64,000 bases of DNA from Pyrrhoderma lamaoense (taxonomy: Eukaryota; Basidiomycota; Agaricomycetes; Hymenochaetales; Hymenochaetaceae). Location of the stretch: positions 434,001 to 498,000 of the forward strand of contig NBAZ01000015.1 in the NCBI GenBank assembly GCA_002794735.1, written 5' to 3'. Position numbers and translations under genes: made by a program. The notes under the pieces are model-generated. The model did no database searches. It saw nothing but the letters and a program-made list of their open reading frames with translations, and was not told where the DNA came from. Position 1 is the stretch's first letter, and each line of letters opens with the position of its first letter. Of this stretch, positions 34,480-47,800 are shown piece by piece.

Positions 34480-35140
34480 CTAAACTCTTTCAAACCACCA
34501 AAGCTGGTTCTGTCCAGGAGTCTTCTCCCATAAATGGACCACAGTTCCAGGCTGTAATCAAACAGAGTCAGCACCAATATCAACATCATTATCAGAGATC
34601 CCCATCATCGTCATCATTATCACCAAGATTCTCCAGATAGAATGGGAAAAGGGGGACCATAACGACTTATATCAGAGAAACTGATAAGATTTGCGTACCG
34701 TAGAGTTTCCATGATCAGCCAAGTCGAAATTGTGGCATGTGCCAGGGAAATAGACGCGCCAAGCGCCTGATACTTCTTCATCACGGCGAATAGCCCACTT
34801 CATCGGGGAGGAGCTAGCAACGACGCGTTGCCAATCCTCTGGCGGTCCCTCGATGGAAAGATACAGTCCAGAGCTAGCGCAGAAGATTGTCTGGTTGTCA
34901 TCGCCGTCTGGTTCACTAATAGTCCACTAGAAAAGTTTTGCTCTATTAGTTAGGGATAAAAAGAAGAAGAAAGGGAGAAAAAGAGTATCCGATTCGGATA
35001 TGCGGAGGTTAACGAACCTGTTGATTGCCGCCTCCATGGACAGTGAAGCCCATAATGGTACGGTTGTCTCCGCCTGAAAGATCGAGTGCGGTTCCACCCT
35101 TGACGTTGACGATTTTGTATACTCCGGGTTCGATAGACAT
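34480..35140 (-). CDS. Ricin-B-fold (beta-trefoil) lectin
   Basis: Exons 35140-35018, 34926-34699 and 34551-34480; 140 aa, in frame, no signal peptide. Three trefoil lobes can be followed: EPGVYKIVNVKGGTALDLSG with FTVHGGGNQQWTI; FCASSGLYLSIEG; WRVYFPGTCHNFDLADHG; and the closing GTVVHLWEKTPGQNQLWWFE, the QxW-type repeat end seen in fungal beta-trefoil lectins. Such cytoplasmic fungal lectins bind glycans and some act in defence against animals and nematodes; only the B-type (carbohydrate-binding) fold is present here, with no catalytic toxin chain. A TATA box lies 135 bp upstream. Confidence 0.85.
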
Positions 35141-37618
35141 GTTTCTGTTTATGCAGGTAAGATGGGAGGAGTATAGGTACTATAAGCTAGTGAGATGGTA
35201 GACGTTGATTATTTAAGATGTCAGGTATTACTGAGAATTGGAGCTGGTATCGAATAGAACGGAATAGATGAGCTCTTTTATATATGTTTAGCCATCCATC
35301 GCGTGGTATAATGAGTTTCTTCCGAAGAAGGGTTGTATCCATGAAGGTACTCCGATAATTTCTCAAGCGCCATCGATGGATCGATATCACGCATACCAAA
35401 CTCAGTCATATGTACGTTTAGTAGAAATTACATGCATATCATGTATGGCCCGCCTGGGCTCGTGCCTTGCTAATTCAATGTGGGGAACCGAACGACAAGA
35501 GTTACCTAGGAGTATGAGATAATATGACGTATGATATAATTTTCCATGATCACATTAGTGTCCAAGCACAAGCACTAAAGTATTGCAAGCTGCAGCTCCA
35601 ATCTGATTTGAGATATTCTAGAGATCAAAGTGAAAAATAATGCACGAATTTCCGAGTTTGCGTGGAAAATGTGTTAATCGGTAAGTCACTCGGAGTGGAG
35701 ATAACACCTGAGAAGTTGACTAGCGAGAACCTGCCTCTTTTGTTATTGCATCGGCGTGGTAACATGAGCGTTCAATGAGGTCGGGTTCTAATCTTTGAGA
35801 AGAAGTTGCAAAGAAACTTGGCGAGAGGAAAGACATCTTGTCGTTTCTTCAATAATGACTCATATTGGCTTATAGTTCTTGTTCGGGGATAAGTCCTATA
35901 ATCGATCCATACCTATGATTGAAACGACTGTTTGGGTCACCTTACTACTATTGCGGATACCGAAAAGAATGTCCTCTTGAGCGGCCTCAAAAGTGAGGGG
36001 TTCTTTATTAACACTCAGTTTTTGAACCAGCATTCAGGAGTAAAATGGGGTCTCATTTTCAATGCTATATTTTACGTGTTGTGTAGCCATTTCTATATAT
36101 AAATCATAGAATATGTCTGACAACTTACGCTGTGACGGGATATATACTTTCTCTACGATGCTTGGCTCTCCACAGAAACGGTGCGCCACATACGATTAGA
36201 TAATGCTAACATATGTATAAGCTATTTATAAGCAATTGACGCCACCTGAAAACGTGAATGTTAATATCGGCTTAAGTCAGTGTGAAGAAACTATATAGAC
36301 TGCTGGTGCATTTATGTCTTTATAGAGCTATAGTACAAAGCGTTGAGACGAGTGTTTCTCATAAGAACTATATGCACTAGCGTCTTTAAAACGATATGGA
36401 GCACTGTTTTTTGAGGTATATTCACAAAATATACATATTGCTGTATCAGAGGAGTATTAAATTAATCATTCTATAAGGAGGTTGCGGAGTGTGAGAGCCT
36501 GTATGATGATACAAGATCAGAGCTAATAACTAAAAAAACTTTTCTTAAGAAGTCGTCTAAATCGTATACAGAACAGAAATTTGACTTACGGAATAGTATT
36601 CTCATACAGGAATTGGGTGCTCTATTCCATGCGTACGGTGCATCAAGACACATGAGAACGAGAAATGTGTGCTCTTAGGAGTATTGATATCAATCTTACG
36701 CTACATATAGGGATAACACAGTCTTATACGTGTATATTCAATCACAAAATTTGAGTTGAGAATTTGCGTACAAAACCTATAATGACAATGGGCGCCCAGT
36801 AAATCTAAGGCGAGACAATAGATCGTTAGAGGTTGAGATGAGCAATATAGTGATGAGGTAGCTGAAATAGTGAACAGGAACCTAACCTGAAACGGAAGAG
36901 TTGTGTGAAGCTTGAGCTCGAGAGATATTGGGTCGAGCTTCACAAGAACTGACAGCACAAGTAATTCTAGTAACAGAAGAGGGAATGACAGTTTTATGCC
37001 GTCAATCCCCTCAAGAGCAAAAGGCAACGTCTCTCAGGAGGGTTTCACACACTAAGTTTAATAAACTGACGTTATTAATAGAAGTTGGGCGTCTAAATGT
37101 CCTCGTGTACTTAGTAATGATGGATACGACACTAGGCTTCTTCGTGTTAGTTCGATATCAATAGTCTTTCAGCGCTAAACACTCTCTGAACCCTACCACA
37201 AAGATCTCACTAACTACTACGAAAACCATACGAGTATTCTAGATTTAGGCGCATCAAGGATTCAATTTCTTCTAACTTAACTTAACTGAGCAATTCAGTA
37301 ATCAATGTTACACAAAATTTTCAATTTGAATGGTTTATTTGGTACAAATTTGCGTGTACGTGCATCTAAAAGTTGATACTGCGCATTGAGTCACCCACTT
37401 AGTTTTCATCCATTCACTTAAATGAGTGTAGTTGTCACGGCTGCGCAGTATTTCACTGCATTTCAGCAAATCAAGTGAATTAGGATGTAAATTTATTTTG
37501 AGAAGACGATATATATCGCGGAGCTCTGTCCCGTAAGTCTAAGATTCTAAAACCCCCAGAACTTTCATAAACGCCTTTGACTTTCTTATACATCCCCATA
37601 TGTATCTGACTCGAATCC
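35141..37618. other. 2.5-kb AT-rich intergenic region
   Basis: Divergent spacer between the lectin and Argonaute genes. Apart from the lectin TATA box nothing is recognised; short ORFs have no features. Confidence 0.5.
35275..35284 (-). promoter_or_regulatory. TATA box of the lectin gene
   Basis: TATATAAAAG on the minus strand, 135 bp before ATG 35140, a spacing like that of the TATA box of the secreted-protein gene at 21646. Confidence 0.45.
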
Positions 37619-40517
37619 ATGGCTGCGGGTGAAAGTGCTAATCGTGGAGAACGAGGCGCCCCCCTCGACATAGCCTTGGGAGCGGACGAGGAGCGGGAGG
37701 AAGATTCTCTGGCCAAAGTCGGAGTTCTTCACCATCCAGCAGTGGTCCTATAAAAAAACATAAAGAAAGAATACCAGTGAAGGTATTCAACCCTGGTCCG
37801 CCGAGTGTTGACCCTCGACTGGGGTCGAAAGAGTTGAAGTCCCTGATGGAGAGATTCAGGAAGTTGAAGGTCTCGAAGGGAAGGGTCCTTCGTCGAAGTT
37901 TTGGTCAGGAAGGGAAAAAAATTATGCTACGCTCCAATCATTTCGAAATCATATATCCAAAGAATGCAGTTTACTACTCTTATGATCTTGTTATTCAACC
38001 GGAAGTGAAAGAGGATGAGACACGTCTCCGAAAACGGATCGTTGAATTATTCATGCAGTCAGATTGGATGAAACCTCGGTTGAATAGGATGGCGACAGAC
38101 AGGACGAAAAGGCTTATTACCTTGGACCTTATTCAAGCGAACACTTCCGTTACCGTAGACTATTACGAGGAAGGAGAGAAAGGCCCACATCTAGACGGAC
38201 GAAAATACACCATTACTTTTGTTAAAAAGCATACACTTAATACCTCCGAATTAAGAAGGTATGTTAGTTGACATTCCTATTGATCAGTTGAGACTGACAA
38301 TGTTTTCTCAAGTTTTGTAGATGGGAGAATCCACGATTATGATCCTGCTCCCATAATATCAGCTTTGAACTTGATCATGAGCACGCATGCGAGTCGTAAT
38401 GGCATTCGATTAGGAAAGAATCGCTACTTCTTTCCGCCTAGCTCATTTGGAAGTCAAGAGAGGGATCTACTCAGCAAGGGTCTGGAAGCCTGGAAAGGTT
38501 TCTTTGTTAGCGTTCGCCCGACCATGAATGCGCTTAGATTAAATGTCAATGCATGTAAAAGTGCATTCTATCTTCCTAGTGCTTCTCTTAGCGAAGTTCT
38601 ACGAAAGAATTTGTTCAGCGACAATCGCAAGCACTTCATCACGAACCTTCGTGTTACAACGAAGTATCTGGGATATCCCAGGAAACATAAAGTCAAGGGT
38701 TTGGGTCCTGGCACTGCTAAGAATACGACATTTGAATGTGCTGATTTGGGAGGTAAGGTTACCGTGGAAAAGTATTTTAAGAAAAGTAAGTTAGGATCTC
38801 TAAACCATTTTACAGATATGCTGACTTTTTTAAGAACATGATATCACGCTGAAATGTCCTAATGACGAGCTCGTGATCGTCGGTTCGAAGTCGAAAGAGA
38901 TCTTTATTCCAGCTGAGCTATGCGAGATTGTGTCAGGACAACCTTATATGGGGTATCTATCGAGGTCTGAGACTAAGAAAATGATAGAATATACGCGCGT
39001 CAGTCCCGAAGAGAACGCAGAAATGATTGTCAATCGTGGTCTTCCGATCCTGGGTCTACAAGATCACGTGCAACCTATAAAAGAGTTTAATATACAGGTT
39101 TCTAGAGATATGGTGGTTTTACCAGCTCGGGTACTCGACGCCCCAAAGTAGTGTACTCAAATGGAAATACGGGAGTGGTAGATGGATCTTGGAAACTCAG
39201 TAATGTAAAGTTCCTCGAGTCGGCCCAGGGTATAAAGCCTATGGTTGTAGCACTCGCTAACAACAGTATCGAAGCTGGTCGTCGCTCTGATGGAGGTAAC
39301 AGACTTCAGGCCTTTCAGAACATAACTGAAGTACGTAAAACTTTCGAAGATTTCAAAAAACAATGCAGAGTACGCGGTCTGAAGCTTGGAGATCTCGTGG
39401 GGGACCCTCTACTCGTAGACCAAAGCGACTCTAGTAATGCGTTAAAAAGGATAGAAGATGTCGCCGACAAAGGAAGGCCAAACCTTATACTAGTATTTCT
39501 GTCAAACAATGACATATATTTTTATCGTCAGCTGAAGAGTCTTTTGGATGTGAAACTTGGTATCGCATCCTCTTGTATGCAGACAGTTCTTGCCTTGGGC
39601 GGCAACATACAATACTTTTCGAGCGTTGCGATGAAGGTTAATGCCAAATTGGGCGGTATAAACCATGGCATCCAAATGGAAAAGCAACATTGGCTCAGGG
39701 GGCCATGTTGGTAGGGATAGATGTTGCTCACCCTAGTACGGGAGAACAGTATCCAAACAACACTACGTCCATTGCTGCCGTTGTTGCATCCTGTGAAGAC
39801 AGCTTTACCCAGTATCCAGGAAGTGTGCGTATGCAAGAGAGGCGTGTAGAAGTAAGAGTCCTATAACTTCTAAAGTTTAGCTTTAACTGAAATTTATAGA
39901 TGGTTATTGACGGGTTGCAAGATATGATGAAAGAAAGGCTATTGGAGTACAAGAGGCGCAACAGCAATCCGCCCGAGCGCGTAATTGTTTTCCGGGACGG
40001 TGTGTCTGAAGGGCAATTCAACAGTGTCCTTAAGTATGAGGTACCGAAAATAAAAGAGGCACTTAGTGAATACAAGAATCTAAAGTTAACCGTCGTAATA
40101 TGTGGTAAGCGACATCATACTCGCTTCTTTCCAACCCGAAAAGAGGATGCGGATAGCTCTTCGAACGCAAAAGCCGGAACCGTTGTCGACACAGGAGTAA
40201 CATCGGTTTTCGACTTTGACTTCTACCTTCAGTCGCATGCAGCTTTGCAGGGGACGGCAAGGTCGGCACACTACACCGTAATTTACGATGAGAACGATCT
40301 TGATGCGGACCAAATTCAGAAAGGAATCTTTGATATCAGTCACTTGTGGGCTAGCGCTACCAACAGTGTGAGTTTGGCTCCCCCGGCGTATTGGGCTGAT
40401 AGGTTATGCGCGAGGGGCACAGCATGGTTACATGCATATGGAGAGAAGACAGATCAGAGTGAGAGAAACAAATGGGGGATTCACGAAAAACTGAAAGAAA
40501 CAATGTTTTACCTTTAA
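37619..40517 (+). CDS. Argonaute (small-RNA silencing nuclease)
   Basis: Exons 37619-38266, 38321-38785, 38835-39851, 39900-40517; 916 aa after adding single bases in runs 37659-37664 (C6), 39141-39144 (C4) and 39698-39702 (G5). Binds small RNAs and silences complementary transcripts. Gly/Arg-rich N-terminus (GSGRGAGGRFSGQSRS), N domain from VKVFNPGPPS, linker RIHDYDPAPIISALNLIM, PAZ region from GFFVSVRPTMNALRLN through ECADLGGKVTVEKYFK, MID, and PIWI with catalytic Asp in GIDVAHPSTG, the Glu finger near VIDGLQDMMKERL, Asp in VIVFRDGVSEGQF, the DFYLQSHAALQGTARSAHY block, and Asp in AYWADRLCARG (a DEDD set, so slicing is plausible). The first intron's donor (GTTGAC) is weak. No Dicer or RdRP gene is nearby. 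Confidence 0.93.
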
Positions 40518-41572
40518 GAAAGGTAAGAAATAGTTTAGATGACTGGAAAAATAACATGTATAGTACGTGAATATGCTACATTCGATATACGCGAATTTAT
40601 CATTATTCAAGTCACTGTGAATATGTCTCCGCTGTGTGATTAAAGACATGCTCTTGTTATATCAGCGTCTCAGAATTCTCCATTATATAAGCCCGAAGAC
40701 TATTTGTAATAAAGTACCTTAAGGCTAGACTGTAAAGTGGTAGTAGGTTTAAGAGTTGATGCTTGGTATGATTATCTATCAAAATCTGACTCGAGAATGC
40801 TGGGATGTGTCCCGGACCCTGGGTCCGGAAAGTACGCGAGAAAGCTTGAATTTTGGTTTTCTTTTTGATTACCGAGCGTGACGGTACTTCAATGGTTATG
40901 TACGAGTCTTGTAAGACTCAAAGTTGGACTAGGCTTCATACAAAGGTCATATACGCATACTTATGAGACCTGAAAATACTTTCTCCTTGTGATCACAGCT
41001 CCCGGAAGTAGTGAAGATGATCAATCATTACCAGCTCTGAATGCATGTGCAGATATTCTGACTTTTTTTAATGAACATGTCAGATCAATGGACGGGTATA
41101 TGTTTTCTCTACATGTGCACAGATCTCAAACAACTGTGCTTGGACTTCTGATTTCTATGTCATTGTGAAAGCAATCACGATTAGCTAAGGGCAGTCTACT
41201 TCAAGTCTTATTTGGAAATATACTGGACCAGATGAACAGCATATGTCAAGATAGAAAACTATCAGAGCTATACTTTAATGATCCATGCTTTGGAATCAAT
41301 GAGATTTATAATAATCAATCAAAGTTCAAATAAATAAATTTAGACTGGATATAGGCAATACTGTGTAACGTTCGTGACTACAGTCACGCGGCCATGTAGG
41401 TAGGAACTTGAGTGGGCGCTCAGTACCTTGTTTTGTCAACACCATCGACAACGACGGGCTGCCTCCTTCGGCGTGCTGCTGACGTCGACGGCGGCTCTTA
41501 CGAAAGTCTTATCTAGTAACAAAACACTTTAGTGGAACAAGTTACTCGTCGTCGTCATCGACCACTCTCACG
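40518..41572. promoter_or_regulatory. Spacer and 5' region of the Kin1 kinase gene
   Basis: 1.05 kb between tandem genes. The last 200 bp before the kinase ATG are richer in G+C, as expected for a 5' UTR/promoter of this genome. No specific element recognised. Confidence 0.35.
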
Positions 41573-44500
41573 ATGCCCGTCCTTGCGGAGCGGCCCCCTT
41601 CAACTCATACGACAGTCACACCACGTCAACCGACTGCTAACAGCGCTCGAGCGAGACCCGTATCTATGCCTCTATCACCGCAGCAATATATACCTGCAGG
41701 CGGCAGCGGTGGTGGTAGTGGCGAAGTCCCGACACCGACCGATAGTACCTTGAACATGACCAAAAGTGCTATGAAACCTCGGAGTTCGTCTAGAGTTCTC
41801 GGAGATTACACGCTAGGAAAGACTTTGGGCGCAGGGAGTATGGGTAAGGTCAAGCTTGCATATCATAACTTGACCGGGGAGAAGGTGTGCAACATCAAAT
41901 CACCGCACTCTTGTCTCGCATATCCACTAATATCTCTCATGTAGCTTGCAATCAAGATTTTACCTCGTGCTCCCGGCGTAAGCTCGAACTCTAATGGAGC
42001 GCCGCAGACCCCCGAAGCAGCAAAGCAGCCTCGAAGGACGCATCAAAGGAAATCCGCATAATCCGAGAGGCGGCGTTGTCCATGTTACTTCATCATCCGT
42101 ATATCTGTGGTATGCGTGAGCTTATCACACATACAAATCATTATTACATGGTTACCGAATATGTCAATGGTGGTCAGATGCTCGACTACATAATTAGCCA
42201 TGGCCGACTCAAGGAGCGGGTTGCACGGAAGTTCTCTCGACAAATCGCCAGTGCTCTTGATTACTGTCATAGAAATTGCGTTGTTCATCGGGACTTAAAG
42301 ATAGAAAACATATTAATCTCTCAAACGGGAAATATCAAGATTATCGATTTTGGACTCTCGAATCTCTATAATCCTGCTGCTCATCTTTCGACATTCTGTG
42401 GTTCCCTATACTTTGCAGCACCAGAGCTACTTAATGCAAAAGTGTACACTGGTCCAGAGGTTGATGTCTGGAGTTTTGGTGTTGTTCTCTATGTCCTTGT
42501 TTGTGGAAAAGTACCATTTGATGATCAGAGCATGCCTGCCCTTCATGCTAAAATTAAGCGTGGATTAGTGGAGTATCCAGATTGGCTGACGGCAGGTATG
42601 TAGTTCGTCCACTTAATTTGCCTTACTAATCGGTAAACAAACTTTGCAGAGTGTAAGCATCTTTTGACACGCATGCTTGTTGTGAATCCAGCTGCACGAG
42701 CTTCTCTTGCTGAAGTTATCAATCATCCTTGGATGAACCGAGGTTACGATAAACCACCTGATCCTCATATGTTACACCGCGAACCATTACGCGCAGATGA
42801 ATTAGACAAGCAAGTTATCAAAGGAATGAATGGTTTTGAGTTTGGAACAGAGGATGAGATTGAAGCGAAACTAGTTGAAGTTCTCCAAAGCGAATCTTAT
42901 GCTCGTGCAGTTGATCATTGGGAACAGAAGCGTCGTGGAGGCATCTCGAACATGTCGCTAGCTTCTTACGATAGTATCATATCTAACGGTTCTGGAAATT
43001 CTCCATCAACTCCCTCCAAGCAAAAAAGTCGACGTTTTTCCGGTTTCGACTTCTATCGCCGCAAATTTTTCTCCCCTGGATCATCCCCTCCTGATACTCC
43101 TTCGCATCGTTCTCCTCCATCTTCAACGTCTCATTTGTCTCATGCCTCACTGTCCGACTTGCAGAGAGAACCTCCTGATCCAACAGGGGCATTCCACCCA
43201 CTGATTGCCATGTACTTCCTTGCTCGAGAAAAACTTGAGCGGGAGCGTGTATATGGACCAGGTCATTTTGCTAGCTCGCAGATGTCACTTCTTGGACGCG
43301 AAGATGGTGCCCCTCCAAGTGCCATGAAACCTCTCCCTACAACAGCACCTGTAAAGACAAATGGTAAACAAACTCAGCAAATGAACCTACCAAAAGATGT
43401 AGCGGGAGCAAAAGCTGATTATAGTATGGCCCTCCCTCGGTTACCTGCACCTGCAAGCACACACTATTCGGGAATGTCCTATGATGTACCTCAGGCTGTA
43501 CCATCTCCTACAACAGCAAACTTTTCCCCTCAACCTCGTGCTCGTGACATGGGTAACTTGGCTGTACCTAAACCAGGTGCTGGTATAGATGGTATGCACG
43601 GTTCCTCACCACAAGCTCCATCGAGTGCCCCACCCACCCCTGCAAAACCTAATCTTCCAAGAGCACCACCCGCTATGACCCATAGACGAAGCCACAGCCT
43701 AAGTCAACGGCCATCAACTGGAAATATGTTGAAGGGAATCGGCAGTATGCTGACTGGAGGAATGCACCACCAGGCACCGGCAACTGCAGGTCCAGAAACA
43801 ACAACATTTGCGGAGAAAATGGGAGGTACAGATGAGAAGGAGCCAATAGCAGACTCAATCGCACTTAATGACAAAGAAAACACCCAGCAGGAAGCACAAG
43901 AAACTGATCATGAACAAGGTGTAGGAAGTCATATTCCAGGTGCAACACTTGTTAGGAGATTTGGCACTCTCCTCGGAGGTGCTCGTGGTGATGAAGGAAA
44001 ACGTAGCAAACGCTCAAGTATATTGATTGGCCTCTCTCCCCGCCCTTCTAGAGACGATGGTGATTCGGACAAGAGCAAGAGAAGTCGAAGCCGTGAAGAT
44101 ACTGTCCAAAATGAGAAAAGCAATGAGAAGGAGCGTAATGGAAGTATCACTCATAGCTCAAGCCAGCCGGTTGGTACTATCCATAGGCGTGCTGCAACTA
44201 TCTTGGATCCAGCTGGACGAGCGGCACGGCACGAACGTCGAAGTAGCACAGGTGCTGCTTTTTTCTCGGCAGCCGGGGGAACAATGGGAAGGCATAGGCG
44301 TCCATCAACTAGTGCAGGTGGACCTTCTACACCATCCAAAAATACCGGAGTATTTGAACGAACTGCAGAGGAAGAAGAACATGATTTAGAAGGGGATGAT
44401 ATGATGCCAGAAAATGAAGTAGACGGTCAAGATGACCAAGATCGAGGCACTGACAAAGAGTTCAAGCCGGTATTCTTGAAGGGACTTTTCAGGTAAAAGC

Positions 44501-45408
44501 TAGGCTCACTCTTTTTTTGTTGCTCTCCGTACTTACTCTATACTAGTGTGGCCACGACATCCTCAAAACCTCCTTCAGTTCTCAAGACCGATATACGCCG
44601 CGTCTTAGATAGAATGCAAGTGCAATATCGGGAGACGAAATCTGGGTTTGAATGCGTACATGCTCCTTCAATCGATCTTTCGTCTGTACAGAGGACTCAA
44701 CTCAACAGTTCTCGTCGTTCGCATCAGTTTGGACATACAAATAGTATCCATGAAGGGGCAAGCATGCGTAGGTCCCTGACTAAAAAAGCCTCTAAACTCT
44801 CATTCGCACTGAAAGGGAAAGAAAAAGAGAAGGAAACTATTCAGGAGTCGAATTCTGTTAAAACAGATAACGCGACACTCAGTTCTACGAACACGGATAC
44901 GGATATGTCAAAAAGCAATAGTTCCTCATTATATAATGTTTCTTCAAATACCCATACCATTAAGGGCGATGGCAACGAACTAGATACAGCAACCGCTGAT
45001 AATGCTTCTGAGACTACTGCTCCTGTCCAGCCAGAAACTCCTATCAAGGGGAAGCATCTTCCTCCTATCCCCCGCGACTTTGCCACGCATCCTCATAAAC
45101 CTACCTCTGCCCCACCTCCGAGTGCTTTCCCGTCTACACCATTCCCAACTGGTGCAGTTGACCAAGATGTATTTGATGCTATGGGTTCGAGTAGACTATC
45201 AGTTAGATTTGAGATCAACATTGTCAAGGTTTGTCCTAAATTGCTATGTTTTTTTTTCTCTAGTGATTTCAGAGAGTTGACTTTGATACCTTCTTCTGTA
45301 TAGGTGCCATGGCTACCATTACATGGAATACAATTTCGTCGTGTTGGCGGAGATGGTTGGCAATACCAGATGCTTGCACGACGGGTATTGACCGAGTTGA
45401 AACTTTAA
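41573..45408 (+). CDS. KIN1: Kin1/PAR-1/MARK-type Ser/Thr kinase with C-terminal KA1 domain
   Basis: Exons 41573-41884, 41945-42595, 42650-44492, 44547-45228, 45304-45408; 1,197 aa with one base added in the C5 run 42009-42013. Catalytic domain about 80-370: [11 protein letters not shown] (Gly loop), LAIKIL (Lys), [39 protein letters not shown], a [12 protein letters not shown] activation segment and [13 protein letters not shown] long Ser/Pro/Thr-rich middle follows. The C-terminus has a KA1 domain ([17 protein letters not shown]...[43 protein letters not shown]) for binding acidic phospholipids. Kin1 kinases act in polarity, exocytosis and cell-wall integrity at the plasma membrane. The frame break lies between the catalytic Lys and the alpha-C helix ([19 protein letters not shown]), in an invariant part of the family. 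Confidence 0.95.
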
Positions 45409-45689
45409 GTTTTTATCCTCCTAGTTCCTCCCCTACCCTACATAAAGACCTCCCCCCCCCTTCTTTTCTACTATTGTCACGATCATTCACTTCCTTTCCC
45501 ATGAATTGGACTCCTCATCCCCGCCCCCGAAAAAAGAATATAAGGCGTCCTCTTCAATACCCTCCCTCTCCTTTTTCTTTATAGCATCTTTCATGACCTT
45601 TATCAGTCAAAATAAGCATAGTAAATGTTATGGAACCATACGTCTTCCTAATTACAACCTCCTCGGCATATCTAACGAAATGGTCTTCT

Positions 45690-46350
45690 GTTCTGATTTT
45701 TTTTTTACCCCTGACATCTCTCTCTCTTTGTTTTTTCGTATTGCTTTTCCCTTTCCTTTCCCTATCCTTTCTTTCTTTCTTTTTTTTCTTTTTCCCCTTT
45801 TTAATTATTCTCTGCTTCCGTGTTTTCTATAGCTAAGCCGTCGTTTACATGTTTCATTTTACTACTTTTAATTACTACTACTTTCACTATCGCTTTTACT
45901 TTTCGTACTTTGGGGTTTTCACACGTTCTTTCTTCTCTCCCTTCCTCTTTCTTTTCTTTTTCTTTTTCAAAAAGGAAAGAAAGAAAGAAACAGATTTGAA
46001 AATTGTTATTGTCACTAATGAGAAACGTCTAAAAAAGGGTTGCTTACTTACTTTTACGAAATGAATTAAAGACAAAGACAAGGAAGTAAGGAAAGTCGAT
46101 TGGATATACGTTTAGTGAAGTGTATAAATTTACAATATACAAATACGAGAGAGTCTAAGATGGTTGTTCTGTAATAATACGCACTCGATCTTTCTTTACC
46201 CATTCTGTTATGGTATGAGTTATGAGCTATGAGTTAAGATGACCTAGTCCTTACTATATACTATAAGGACAAGCAGGGGAGGAGATGGTACTTTGATTTA
46301 TGATATCCTATGAAGTACATTGTACATTAACATGCACATATACCTACTTT
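45690..46350 (+). repeat. Diverged direct repeat, copy 1
   Basis: Shares ordered landmarks with 46690-47510: a pyrimidine tract, CTAAGCCGTCGTTTAC (45833-45848), GGGTTTTCACAC, an AAGGAAAGAAAG tract, GGTTGCTTACTT, GAGAGTCTAAGATGGTTGTT, and ATATCCTATGAAGTACATTG. Confidence 0.6.
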
Positions 46351-46689
46351 CATACTGTTACTGTAACTTCTACTAGTATATTTAAAGTCTATCTGTCTTT
46401 ATGCATATACTATTTTCTTAGGACTCTGTAACTATAGGGTAACTACATGTCTATCTATATACTTGTCTGTTGTATACCGTTTATCATTCTTTCATCTACG
46501 GTACGAATGCAGTAGACGGTGGATGAAAGACGGTAGATGCAGATGTGATGTTGATGCGTAACACCCCCCCACACACACACTTAAAATAGAGGGGAAATAA
46601 GATAAAAGGAGTCCCTTCTCGCAAAGTTGGGTCTAAACATACAACGTACACAACATCCATATCTTGACTTCGCTTTCAACTCAGTTGTC

Positions 46690-47510
46690 CTCTTATTTCT
46701 CTCCTCTCTTTCATTTCCTCTCCTCTCCTCTCCTCTTATCTACTCCTTTTCTTTTCCCTTATTCTTTTTTCCTTTCTCTTTTCTTTTTTTTTCACTTTTA
46801 GCTAATAGTTAATAGTTATTCGCCGCTTCGATGTTTTCTATATCTAAGCCGTCGTTTACTTTATACTTCATACTTTCGCTTCTGCTCTCATTGCTACTCT
46901 CATTACTACCTGCTACCTGCTACTACTACTACCTGCTGCTACTTGGGTTTCACACCCCTACTTCTCTCTTTTTCTAAGAAAAGAAAAGGAAAGAAAAATA
47001 GGTTGAAATTGACGCTTACGCTAATGAGGAATGAAGGAAAGTTGCTTACTTTTCAGTGAAAGGAAGAAGGAAGGTCGATTAGTTGATGATTGCTTTGTCG
47101 ATTAAGTAGTCGATGGTTAGTGAGATACGGTTAGTGAGATATAACCAAATTATATAGATATAGATACAGGAGAGTACAGGAGAATATAAGAGAGTACAAG
47201 AGAGTCTAAGCTGGTTGTTTTCTTGTTTCGCATTCGGCCTTTCTTCTTTACTTACTTATTTAGTTACTTATTATGATTAGTAATTTAAGATATGAGTTAA
47301 AGAATAAGAACTATCCAGTAAGCAGGCGAAGGCTCGTTCACTCAAATTAAGAAAGACGAACGAGGATGTAGCGTCCCTTTTTAATGAAAATTCCAAAACG
47401 AGATGAAAAGCGAAAAGCGAAAAGTAATAATTGATGATTAACGATGTAGAATTGTAGTCTTGAGTTTTGATATTTCGTGAAGTACGTGTACGTGTACGTG
47501 TACTTATTTT
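46690..47510 (+). repeat. Diverged direct repeat, copy 2
   Basis: Same landmarks in the same order as copy 1: CTAAGCCGTCGTTTAC (46845-46860), GGGTTTCACAC, AAAGGAAAGAAA, AGTTGCTTAC, GAGAGTCTAAGCTGGTTGTT, and ATATTTCGTGAAGTACGTG. Spacing differs by expansion of simple repeats. Confidence 0.6.
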
Positions 47511-47800
47511 TTTCATGACTTTTTACTGTTACATTTGATGTTTGTTGTTTGATGTTTGATGTTTTATGTTTGATGTTAACTGTTTGATAATTGATGTTGA
47601 TGTTTGATGTTTAGGCCTATAAGTGTTTCCTAGGACCATCGGGTTATTAGCCCGTCTACCTGTCTACCTTACCGTCTACTGTATCATACATCGTCTCCGG
47701 ATACGCGATACAGTCCCCCCCCCTCTCTCTCTCTCACCCCCTCTCCAACCCAAACACAACCCCCCTCTCCCACCACGCCTCACCCACTCACCCACCCCAC

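Larger units (their letters stand above)
45409..47800. other. Low-complexity region with a diverged direct duplication
   Basis: 2.4 kb between convergent genes (Kin1 and MFS). Polypyrimidine tracts dominate 45,430-46,000 and 46,680-47,000. Two copies of one segment are recognisable (see repeat features). 47,700-47,800 is a C/CT-rich tract. ORFs here are low-complexity and not real. Confidence 0.6.

Noticed and set aside
34480..35140. Full ricin-type toxin
   Set aside because: Only a 140-aa beta-trefoil lectin domain is present, no N-glycosidase chain and no signal peptide.
45500..46080. ORFs rich in Phe/Ser/Leu that look like membrane proteins
   Set aside because: They translate T/C-rich tracts; the Kin1 gene ends upstream at a conserved KA1 terminus and no introns or family features support them.
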